Below are positions 14,699 through 23,600 of a stretch of DNA of 38,102 nt, in pieces (within the stretch, counting starts at the first letter, position 1; every line of letters begins with the position of its first letter). The DNA lies in contig JAFZOW010000048.1 of NCBI GenBank assembly GCA_017552715.1, positions 1 to 38,102 of the forward strand, in the 5' to 3' direction. Below the pieces are notes generated by a model. That model did no database searches and was not told the origin of the DNA. It worked only from the letters and a program-made list of their open reading frames with translations. Source of the DNA: Lachnospiraceae bacterium. Its GTDB lineage: Bacteria; Bacillota; Clostridia; Lachnospirales; Lachnospiraceae. The position numbers and the translations under genes were made by a program.

Positions 14699-17600
14699 AA
14701 CTTTTCGGGAAACCTTCGGGGAAGTGAATATCCGCGAGGATCTTATGCGCCTTTTTGAGGACGTGACCGTAGACCGTCTGGTGCTGAAAAAGTCCGAGCA
14801 GACGGTGAAGCTCTGCATTTCCTATGACCGTCTGATCAAAAGGGATCATATCCGGGCGTTGGAACGGGAATTGCAGGATAAGCTCTTTTCCGACAGGGGT
14901 TTGAAATTAAAGGTGCTGGAGGATTATCATCTTACGGAACAGTACAGTGATGAATATCTGGTGGAGAATTATTTCGACAGCCTGCTGGAGGAGCTCTCGG
15001 AGCGGGACCGCCTGATCCATACGGTACTCAGGAACTGCATTCCACGCCTGGAGGAGGACCGGCTTATCCTGCCACTTGCAGATGATTTTGTTGCGCATCA
15101 GAAGGAGAAGGAGATCGTAAAACTCTGCGATCATATCTTTCAGGACCGTTTTCACCGTTCCCTCCATACACAGATCGAATACTGCGAGAAGGGTGAGAAT
15201 GTACACCGCAAAGAGAGCGAGCTGAAGAGCCGCCGTATGGTGGAGAGCATACTGGAGGAAAGCGCGGCGCGTATGGCCCAGATCCGTTCCGATGAAGCGG
15301 CGGATCCCGGTGAAGAACTCCTGGGGGCGTCCGGCGGGGCGTCAAAGAAGGAAGCACCGTCTGCGGTGCCGATGCAGGCACCCAAAGCGGAAGCGGCCGG
15401 CAGAAAAAAGAATACGAAAAAAACGGCTGCTACGGTAAAACGCCTGAAAATGGGAGACGATCCGGATCTGCTCTACGGAAGGAATTTCGAGGGCGATGCG
15501 GAGGAGATCGTGAGCCTTACTGACGGCATGGGAGCAGTGATCGTCCGCGGGGAAGTGCTCAGGGTGGATGAGATCTGCTTTAAAAAGACAGGAAACTTTC
15601 TATTCAAATACACGATCTCGGATTATACGGATGCCCTGCGTTTCAAGCTTTTTGCGGATGCGGAACAGGCGGATGAGGTAAGAAGTCTGATAAAGCAGGG
15701 GGATTTTGTGCGCATCAAGGGCATGCCCCAGTATGACGATTTCGATAAAGAACTGGAACTGGGGAATGTGTACGGTGTAAAGAAGATCCCGGACTTCCGT
15801 GTAAAGCGGGAGGATCTGGCCCTGCGAAAGCGGGTGGAGCTTCACTGTCATACCAAGATGAGCGATATGGATGCCTGCGGCGACGCGGCGGATCTTCTGA
15901 AGTGTGCCAAACGCTTCGGCCATACAGCCATGGCCCTTACGGATCACGGAAACGTACAGGGCTTTACAATAGCCAGTCATGCCCTGGATAAGGGAGACAG
16001 CTTTAAGCTCCTCTACGGCCTGGAGGCCTATGTGGTGGATGATACGCGCCTGCCTGTAGTGAACGACCGTGGGCAGAGCCTGGATGATGATTATGTGGTC
16101 TTCGATATCGAAACCACGGGTTTTGTGCCGGGATACAGCCGTATCATCGAAATAGGTGCCGTAAAGGTTCAGCAGGGTGTCATCACCGATCGTTTTTCCG
16201 AATTCATCAATCCCGGGGTTCCCATCCCTCTGGAAATAGAAAAACTCACCAGTATCTCGGATGCCACGGTGGCGGATGCTCCTCCCGTGGAGGAGATACT
16301 GCCCCGTTTTCTGGATTTTTGCAAAGGCTGTGTGCTGGTGGCCCATAATGCCAAATTCGACACTTCCTTCATACGGCATTTTGCAGGAAGTCTTGGGCTT
16401 GAATATGATTTCACCCATACGGACACCATCGATCTGGCACGCATCCTTTTACGCAAACTCGGGAAATATACCCTGGATCATCTGGCCAAAGAGCTGAACA
16501 TCCCGGCCTTTCATCATCACCGTGCTGTGGACGACGCCGAGGCAACGGCCCAGATCTTTGTGAAGTTTCTTTCCATGCTGAAGGAACGGAAGATCTTTAC
16601 TCTTACGCAGATCAACGAGAGCAGCCGTTTGAGTCCGGAAAAGATCGCGGATCTTTACCCGCATCATACTGTACTGCTGGCGAAAAACGAACTGGGACGC
16701 CGTAACCTGTACAGACTTGTGAGCCTTTCTCATCTGAAGTATTACGGGCGTACGCCCCGTATCCCCAAGAGTGAACTTATCGCTCACCGGGAAGGTCTGA
16801 TCGTCGGCAGCGGCTGTGCTTCGGGTGAACTTTACCAGGCCATCGTAAACGGCCGTACGGATGAGGAGATCGCAGGTATCGTAGATTTTTACGATTATCT
16901 GGAGATACAGCCCATAGGCAACTGTGAGTATCTGATCGAGAGGGAAAAGCTTCCCACCATAACAAGCCGGGAAGATCTGATCAATGTTAACCGGCGTATA
17001 GTGGAACTGGGGGAACTGCATCGTAAGCCTGTCTGTGCCACCGGGGATGTGCATTATATCGAGCCTGAGGATTCCATATACCGTACCATCGCCATAAGCG
17101 ACCGTAAACTGGATAAGGTCTATAATTACTCCGACAGCATGTACTTCCATACCACGGAGGAGATGCTGGAGGAATTTGCCTACCTTGGTTCCGATAAGGC
17201 AGAAGAGGTGGTGGTGACCAATACCAACCGCATCGCGGACATGTGCGATCATATCAGCCCCGTGCGGCCGGATAAATGCCCGCCGGTGATACCGGATTCC
17301 GACAAGACCCTTCGGCGAATCTGTTATGATAAAGCTCACGAGCTGTATGGCGATCCCCTGCCGCCCATCGTGGAGGCCAGGCTGGAGAAGGAGCTTAAGT
17401 CCATCATAGGCAACGGCTTCGCCGTGATGTATATCATAGCCCAGAAGCTGGTGTGGAAATCCGTGGAGGACGGTTATCTGGTAGGAAGCCGTGGTTCCGT
17501 AGGCTCTTCCTTTGTAGCCACCATGGCCGGCATCACGGAGGTAAACCCGCTGCCGCCGCATTATTATTGCACGGAATGCCATTACAATGATTTTGATTCA

Positions 17601-19193
17601 GAAGAAGTGAAGGCTTTTGCGGGTACAGCGGGCTGCGATATGCCCCGGAAGAAATGCCCGAAATGCGGCGCAGATCTTAAGAAGGACGGCTTTGACATCC
17701 CCTTCGAGACTTTCCTGGGCTTTAAGGGCGATAAGGAACCGGATATCGACCTGAACTTCTCCGGAGAATACCAGTCCAAAGCCCATAAATATACGGAAGT
17801 GATCTTCGGGGCCGGTCAGACCTTCCGGGCAGGGACCATAGGTACCCTGGCGGATAAGACGGCCTTCGGCATCATCTCCAAATATTTCCGGGAGCATGAG
17901 ATAAACAAAAAACCGGCGGAGGTGGACCGCATGGTGCCGAACCTGGTGGGCATACGCCGTACTACGGGCCAGCACCCCGGCGGTATCGTGGTGCTGCCGG
18001 TGGGGGAGGATATCGATACCTTCACGCCCGTGCAGCATCCGCCTGCAGATGATACCACCATAACCACACATTTTGATTACCACTCCATCGATCATAACCT
18101 GCTGAAGCTGGATATACTGGGACACGATGATCCCACCATGATACGTATGCTGCAGGATCTTACCGGAGTGGATCCCCTTACCATCCCCCTGGATGATCCT
18201 GAGGTGATGAGCCTCTTCCAGGATACCCATGCCCTGGGCATCATGCCCGAGGATATCGGAGGCACAAGGCTGGGAGCCCTGGGGATACCGGAATTCGGTA
18301 CGGATTTCGCCATGCAGATGCTTATCGACGCACAGCCCAAGAGCTTCGCGGATCTGGTGCGTATCTCCGGTCTTTCCCACGGGACGGATGTGTGGCTGGG
18401 GAATGCAAAGGACCTGATCTTAAGCGGGGTTGCTACCATCTCAACCGCGGTATGTACCCGCGACGACATCATGACCTATTTGATCCAGATGGGAGTGGAG
18501 AGCTCGGAAGCCTTCAGTATCATGGAGGCCGTGCGTAAAGGCATGGTGGCCAAACACAAGGTGGACGAGAAGTGGGCAAAGTGGACCGAGGATATGCGGG
18601 CCTGCAATGTGCCGGAATGGTATATAGGATCCTGTGCAAAGATCAAATACATGTTCCCGAAAGCACATGCGGCGGCTTATGTTATGATGGCCTGGCGTAT
18701 CGCCTGGTGCAAGATCAATTATCCGCTGGCCTATTATTGTGCCTATTTCTCCATCCGTGCTTCGGCTTTTGATTATGAGCTGATGTGCCTTGGGCAGGCA
18801 AGGCTGGAAGAACAGATGGCGATCCTGAAAAAAAGCATTGCTGATAAGACCGCCAAACCCAAGGATGCCGCAACCTATGATGATATGCGTCTGGTGCAGG
18901 AAATGTATGCCAGAGGCTTTGATTTCACGCCCATCGATCTATACAAGGCAAAAGCCAGTTCATTTCAGATCGTGGACGGGAAGCTGATGCCTTCCTTTGC
19001 CTGCATCTCCGGTGTGGGTCCCAGTGTGGCGGAGCTCATAGAGGATGCTGCAGCCCGGGGCGAATTCCTTTCCAAGGATGATTTTATGCATCGCACAAAA
19101 GCCTCCCAGACCATCGTGGACACCCTGGACCGTCTGGGGATCCTGGGAAATATGACAAGTTCTAATCAGATTTCGTTGTTCGACATGCTGTAA
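14691..19193 (+). CDS. polC: DNA polymerase III alpha subunit, Gram-positive PolC type
   Basis: PolC is the main replicative polymerase with built-in proofreading. The product is 1500 residues, close to family size. Domains in order are: an N-terminal region; an OB-fold (about 280-370); a PHP domain opening with ELHCHTKMSDMDACG near residue 383; a DnaQ-like 3'-5' exonuclease inserted in it, with FDIETTG at 471, HNAKFD and HRAVDDAEAT; a four-Cys zinc site, CTEC (960) and CPKC; and the palm motif DIDLNFSGEYQ (catalytic Asp near 1018-1020). A duplex-binding HhH region and a C-terminal beta-clamp-type ending, NQISLFDML, follow. ATG 14691 is preferred to the in-frame ATG 14661, which would overlap ispG by 38 nt. 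Confidence 0.98.
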   Translation: MPKTFRETFGEVNIREDLMRLFEDVTVDRLVLKKSEQTVKLCISYDRLIKRDHIRALERELQDKLFSDRGLKLKVLEDYHLTEQYSDEYLVENYFDSLLEELSERDRLIHTVLRNCIPRLEEDRLILPLADDFVAHQKEKEIVKLCDHIFQDRFHRSLHTQIEYCEKGENVHRKESELKSRRMVESILEESAARMAQIRSDEAADPGEELLGASGGASKKEAPSAVPMQAPKAEAAGRKKNTKKTAATVKRLKMGDDPDLLYGRNFEGDAEEIVSLTDGMGAVIVRGEVLRVDEICFKKTGNFLFKYTISDYTDALRFKLFADAEQADEVRSLIKQGDFVRIKGMPQYDDFDKELELGNVYGVKKIPDFRVKREDLALRKRVELHCHTKMSDMDACGDAADLLKCAKRFGHTAMALTDHGNVQGFTIASHALDKGDSFKLLYGLEAYVVDDTRLPVVNDRGQSLDDDYVVFDIETTGFVPGYSRIIEIGAVKVQQGVITDRFSEFINPGVPIPLEIEKLTSISDATVADAPPVEEILPRFLDFCKGCVLVAHNAKFDTSFIRHFAGSLGLEYDFTHTDTIDLARILLRKLGKYTLDHLAKELNIPAFHHHRAVDDAEATAQIFVKFLSMLKERKIFTLTQINESSRLSPEKIADLYPHHTVLLAKNELGRRNLYRLVSLSHLKYYGRTPRIPKSELIAHREGLIVGSGCASGELYQAIVNGRTDEEIAGIVDFYDYLEIQPIGNCEYLIEREKLPTITSREDLINVNRRIVELGELHRKPVCATGDVHYIEPEDSIYRTIAISDRKLDKVYNYSDSMYFHTTEEMLEEFAYLGSDKAEEVVVTNTNRIADMCDHISPVRPDKCPPVIPDSDKTLRRICYDKAHELYGDPLPPIVEARLEKELKSIIGNGFAVMYIIAQKLVWKSVEDGYLVGSRGSVGSSFVATMAGITEVNPLPPHYYCTECHYNDFDSEEVKAFAGTAGCDMPRKKCPKCGADLKKDGFDIPFETFLGFKGDKEPDIDLNFSGEYQSKAHKYTEVIFGAGQTFRAGTIGTLADKTAFGIISKYFREHEINKKPAEVDRMVPNLVGIRRTTGQHPGGIVVLPVGEDIDTFTPVQHPPADDTTITTHFDYHSIDHNLLKLDILGHDDPTMIRMLQDLTGVDPLTIPLDDPEVMSLFQDTHALGIMPEDIGGTRLGALGIPEFGTDFAMQMLIDAQPKSFADLVRISGLSHGTDVWLGNAKDLILSGVATISTAVCTRDDIMTYLIQMGVESSEAFSIMEAVRKGMVAKHKVDEKWAKWTEDMRACNVPEWYIGSCAKIKYMFPKAHAAAYVMMAWRIAWCKINYPLAYYCAYFSIRASAFDYELMCLGQARLEEQMAILKKSIADKTAKPKDAATYDDMRLVQEMYARGFDFTPIDLYKAKASSFQIVDGKLMPSFACISGVGPSVAELIEDAAARGEFLSKDDFMHRTKASQTIVDTLDRLGILGNMTSSNQISLFDML

Positions 19194-19372
19194 CAGGGTG
19201 CAATGTTCCGGCATCGGTCATGCTTGCATGAAGCGATGCCGGAATTTGGCACCCGCCCCGAACATGAGCAAGTAGCGAGGGCTGCTTTTTTTTCGGGCAG
19301 CCCCGCGGATTGCGAATGCTCGGCGGGATCGCGGGAGTGCGAAGCACGGAGCGATCCCGCTTACAGCATGTC
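19182..19372 (+). ncRNA. Structured stop-codon element, copy B (after polC)
   Basis: This 191-nt element has the same layout as the copy after ilvB. Its closing stem is 12 perfect pairs, 19182-19193 with 19361-19372, so the 3' arm is the reverse complement of the last 12 bases of polC, stop codon included. H1 is 19196-19201 with 19249-19254 plus 19206-19216 with 19234-19244. H2 carries the conserved CGAACATGAGCAAGTAGC (19259-19276) and GCGGATTGCGAATG (19305-19318) around a cap, 19279-19285 with 19297-19303. H3 is 19325-19332 with 19351-19358, capped by GTGC/GCAC. It explains about half of the 375-nt gap after polC; the remainder (19373-19568) is AT-rich and holds the pilus promoter. Confidence 0.65.
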
Positions 19373-19447
19373 TTTTACTCACTATTCTAATTATCAAAAA
19401 CATTCAAATCTCGCGTTTTATAACATGTAAATTCTCCGTAAAAAAAA

Positions 19448-19477
19448 TTGCTATATTCTCCCGTGCTGTGATATAAT
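19448..19477 (+). promoter_or_regulatory. Candidate promoter of the type IV pilus operon
   Basis: TTGCTA (19448-19453) and a perfect TATAAT (19472-19477) are 18 nt apart in an AT-rich stretch. The leader to the first prepilin gene would be about 85 nt. No promoter of similar quality was found between the next ten closely packed genes, so it may drive all of them to pilB. Confidence 0.6.
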
Positions 19478-19568
19478 AGATATGATAAACTTGCTCAGAT
19501 TATGTAAAGTACAAATAACAATCAGCCGATATAAGATATAGTTGCAGAATGCCTGGCGGAGAGGACGG

Positions 19569-20168
19569 ATGAGAAAAGGACAGCATAAAAACCGGGGATT
19601 TACACTGGTAGAACTGGTCGTGGTTATCACGATCCTTGGTATGCTGCTTGCTATTTTGGTTCCTCAGCTGCTGGGTTACGTGGATGAGTCCAGGCTGAAG
19701 GCGGAGTTCTCCGCCGGAGAATGCTGCCGGCAGGCGGCGCAGGCAAAGCTGAATGCGCTGGCTTACCGGGAAACACAGCCGAATTATAATAACCGTGGCG
19801 TTGCTGTCTCGTCCAATTCCATAGAGCTCTGGCATCCCGTGTTTGCGGATCCCGTGATCGAGATGTCCGGGCAGGAGGTTCGGAATCTTTTTATCGCCAT
19901 GGGGCGTTATGATCATTATGAGGCGATCCATAATACGAATCCGGTATATAAAGTCTACTATGTGGCATACCAGCGGAACGAGGATTCGCCTGTAGTGTTT
20001 TATGACGGATCGGACTGGATGACGGAATGCCCCTTTGGTAACACGGAAGTGGCAACAATTAACGGTGAATCGGTAGCCATACAGTTTTTCTGTCTAAAGT
20101 TTGACGGAAAAGGTGTATACTCCGATCCTGCGCAGGTGTTTAACGCGCTGAAGAGCGGGACGTACTGA
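19569..20168 (+). CDS. Type IV prepilin-like protein 1
   Basis: The 199-residue product has a short basic leader ending in Gly (MRKGQHKNRG), then FTLVELVVVITILGMLLAIL with Phe+1 and Glu+5, the class III prepilin signal cleaved by prepilin peptidase. The sequence continues VPQLLGYVDESRLKAEF, a helical stem, and then a soluble domain of about 140 residues without recognisable fold. ATG 19569 has GGAGAGG a few bases upstream; an in-frame TTG at 19542 would give an extra nine residues and is less likely. It is the first gene of the pilus operon and is followed after 2 nt by another prepilin. Confidence 0.9.
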   Translation: MRKGQHKNRGFTLVELVVVITILGMLLAILVPQLLGYVDESRLKAEFSAGECCRQAAQAKLNALAYRETQPNYNNRGVAVSSNSIELWHPVFADPVIEMSGQEVRNLFIAMGRYDHYEAIHNTNPVYKVYYVAYQRNEDSPVVFYDGSDWMTECPFGNTEVATINGESVAIQFFCLKFDGKGVYSDPAQVFNALKSGTY

Positions 20169-20170
20169 TT

Positions 20171-20650
20171 ATGAGCAGCGGAAAGAAAGACAACAACCGG
20201 GGTTTTACGCTGATCGAGCTGGTAGTGGTGCTGGTCGTTCTGGGGATACTTTCGGCACTTATCATGCCCGGACTTTTAGGCTATGTGGACGGTGTTAACG
20301 AAAAATCCTGCTTAAATAACGCTAAGGCTGCCGTTACTGCTGCACAGAGCGAGCTTTCCATGCTCTATCAGTCCGGGAAAAAAGTATTAAAAGGTTCGGA
20401 ACGGCAGAAGTGGGCAGAAAGTATGGAATTTGTTGAGGGTTCCTCTCTTTCCGTCCGCTGCGGGAACTATACGGAAGAAAACCGGAGAGCTGCATATACC
20501 ATCGTAGAAGCAGTGTATACGGAAAGCGGAATGAGCGTTCATTTTGACGGGAAAGAATACAAGGTAGTGGATGCCTGCAGTCCTTTGGCTCTTAAGATGT
20601 ATGGCGATGGTGTTTACGGGGATCTGACTGTTGTGGCTTCGAATGAATAA
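20171..20650 (+). CDS. Type IV prepilin-like protein 2
   Basis: The 159-residue product has the prepilin leader MSSGKKDNNRG followed by FTLIELVVVLVVLGILSALI with Glu+5. The stem continues MPGLLGYVDG and AAVTAAQSELSMLYQSGK, closely resembling the downstream major-pilin-like genes, and a small C-terminal domain follows. The start is 2 nt after the previous stop. Its stop overlaps the start of the giant GLUG prepilin. It is likely a minor pilin or an initiation-complex subunit, but which one cannot be told from sequence alone. Confidence 0.9.
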   Translation: MSSGKKDNNRGFTLIELVVVLVVLGILSALIMPGLLGYVDGVNEKSCLNNAKAAVTAAQSELSMLYQSGKKVLKGSERQKWAESMEFVEGSSLSVRCGNYTEENRRAAYTIVEAVYTESGMSVHFDGKEYKVVDACSPLALKMYGDGVYGDLTVVASNE

Positions 20651-23600
20651 GGAAAGGATACGAAAACTGAATGATGCTGGATTTACCCTGGTTGAACTGG
20701 TCGTGGTGCTGGTGCTGATCACGATCCTTCTTGGCGTGGGTGCAGCCGGCATCGTCGCTTACCAGGATCAGGCCCACAGGATCATGCTGGACGATACTGC
20801 CGAAAATCTTTTCACTGCGGCACAGAGCCGGCTCACACGCATGTATTCCTCCGGAGACCTTCCTCACTGGCAGAAAATGCTGAAGAATGACGGGGCATAT
20901 CGTGATGATCTGGCGGTCCCGGTGATCGATCTTGCGGATACGTCTTTTTCTCCGGATTCCAATTATATCACACGTTCGCAGATGCTTTCCGATGACACTT
21001 TTAATACCCAGGGGATGCTGCAGGACAGCTATTCCATCTGGCAGGATAATGAAGAAGGACATGTGCTGCTCGCCTTAAGAGCAGCGGCGGGGGATTACGA
21101 TAAATATATGAACAATCCCGGGGAACTGGGGAAGGATACCCTTTTCCTCTTTGCTCTCCTTACGGAGGAAGTGACGGATCCCGAGGTGCTCAATTCCGCT
21201 ATCTGCATTGAGATCGCTCCTGAGGATGCACAGATCTTCTCTGTTTTCTTCAGCACGGATGCAGAAAGCTTCGGCTATCTGGGACGTGAGGAAGGTGTTA
21301 CGGGGCAGGTAGATATCTCAAGGCGTGAATATACCAGCCGCGAGAAAAAATCCATCGGGTATTTTGGTGTGGAAAGACTGACACATGTATGTGTTCAGCC
21401 CCCGGAGGATCTGGATCTCGGCAGCCTGGTAGTGGAAAACGGGGATACGCTGAACTATCATCTGTATTTTGACGGGGAGGTAGAGGAAGATGCGCCCAGC
21501 CGTCTGGACTATACCCTGACGATATACGATCAGTCCGGGAAAAAATTACTGGTCTTTACCTTCAGCGGAGGGGAGATCGATGGCAAAAAACAGAAGATCA
21601 CGGAAAACTACGTTTATTGTGATACCGTGCGTTATGATTTTGACCAGAATGAAACGGAGTTGGGTAAATATCCTCTTCCGATCTACTGGGAAAGAAAGGG
21701 GACCGAAACGGTCCCGGGGCTCAGTTTTATCCTGGATGCGGCTGACGCCACAGCTGCCACCGCTTTGCTGGACGGGACGGAAGCGGAAGCCAAGGATATA
21801 CGTTACGGCGGTCAGCAGAACGGTTCTTTTGTAAACAGTCTTTCCTTCTTCCGTTTCGGGACCTGGACGGAAATGGAGGCTACTTTCTGGACAGACAGTA
21901 TTTATGCCGAGATAACCACTGTGGATTCCGGAGACGGGCTTAGCGGTCTGGAAGGGGAGGCGACGGCAACCAGTGATGCTACCAATCCATATTTTGAGGA
22001 GCTTGTAAGCACCGGTTCGGATGAAGACAGAAACAATAAGGAGATCCCCAAAAGCGCGCTGATCTCCAACCCCAGACATTTATATAATATCCGGTATTTT
22101 GAAGATCTTGAATGGGGAAAACTCGGTGTGACGGGGAATGACAGCGGAAGTGAGTTTCATAACCGCATGACCTACCGCCTCGGCTCAAACATTGACTGGG
22201 CAGATTTTGCTAAAAGGTCATACTATGCCACTCCGTCAACAAAGATCCAGGGTATACAGGGTATAAACGATAAGGCGACGGATTTCTCCTTCCCTTCCAT
22301 AAGGCAGTTGCGCCGTCATAAGCTTCCGGGAAATAACCGCTGGTCTTATGATCTTCTGAGCGGTGATAACGGTACGGATAAGAGCTTTGCCGTAAGCGGT
22401 CTGACCATTAAAAAGAGGGATAATACCGCCGTCAGGGATTACGAGGGATATGCTCCGGATGAATTCCGGCCTACCGGGCTTTTCCTTGTGAACAACGGCA
22501 TCATCGAGCATTTTGCGATGGATCGTTTTTATGTAGAAGGAGAGTACCGGGTAGGTGCTATTTGCGGAGTAAATAACGGTACCCTGAGCTATTGTGAGAC
22601 ACGTTCTACCCGGGATGCCGACCATACGGATGCATCTCTTGTGGCAGGCATTGAGGATGTGGGAGGTGTGTTCGGCCTGAGTGGACGTACCGGGGATGTA
22701 TATTACACTCAGCTTAAGAATGAAGCCAGAGTTTCGGGTAAGCTGTATGTGGGCGGGATCACCGGCCGCCTTGTTAACGGTTCGGGTGTTAATCTCATAG
22801 GCTTTGAAGCCTGCAACAACTCCGGCCAGATCCTGGCTTCGGAGGCGGATGCGGCATATATCGGCGGTATAGTCGGTTATATCAAAAATGACGGCAGAAC
22901 GGTCACTTCCTGTTATCTGAAGGACTGTCATTCCCTTCCCGAATACAGCAATGTATACGATAAAGATATCTATGATATGGTTCATGCGATATTTGGGGAG
23001 AAACATTCGGAATTGACTTATGAACAGACGGTTTCTGCCAACATGCTGAATGCCGGAGATTATGTGGGAGGTATCGCGGGCTTTGCCAAAGACGTATACT
23101 TTGTAAGCTGCAGCTCTACAGCGCCGGCGGACCAGTCGGTCTGCGGGGTTATATTCGGCAGGGATTATGTGGGCGGCATCGTCGGACTCTGTGCCGGCAG
23201 ATTTGATGAGAACAACAAGACAAGCAATAATCTGGCTGTTTGCGGGACGCGTTATGTGGGCGGTATCGCCGGCTGCACGGCTTCCGTCAGCATGAGCGGT
23301 AATCGCGCCATACCTGTGGAAAGTGCAACAGATGTAAAAGTCATCAATATCTACGGAGCATCCAATCTTGCTTCGGTATTTGCTCTGAAGGATTATGCCG
23401 GTGGTCTGGTCGGCCTTAGCTATGGCGGTGTGAAATCCAATTCCGTCGGTGTTGAGGGTACGGCTGTAAAGATCAGCGGACGGAATTATGTGGGGAGCAT
23501 ATGCGGAAGACACCGGGGCAATCAGGAAATGGGTTATCCCACGCGCTTTGAGTGTAATGTTGATGGCGAAAATTATGTGGGTGGTCTTGTCGGCTTTATA

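Noticed and set aside
13550-14818. 422-codon minus-strand frame opposite ispG
   Set aside because: Covers a conserved enzyme gene on the plus strand and would cross into polC; no domain seen.
22236-23513. 425-codon minus-strand frame opposite the GLUG gene (also 24363-25463)
   Set aside because: Shadow of repeated Gly/Val/Tyr codons; no start context and no family resemblance.
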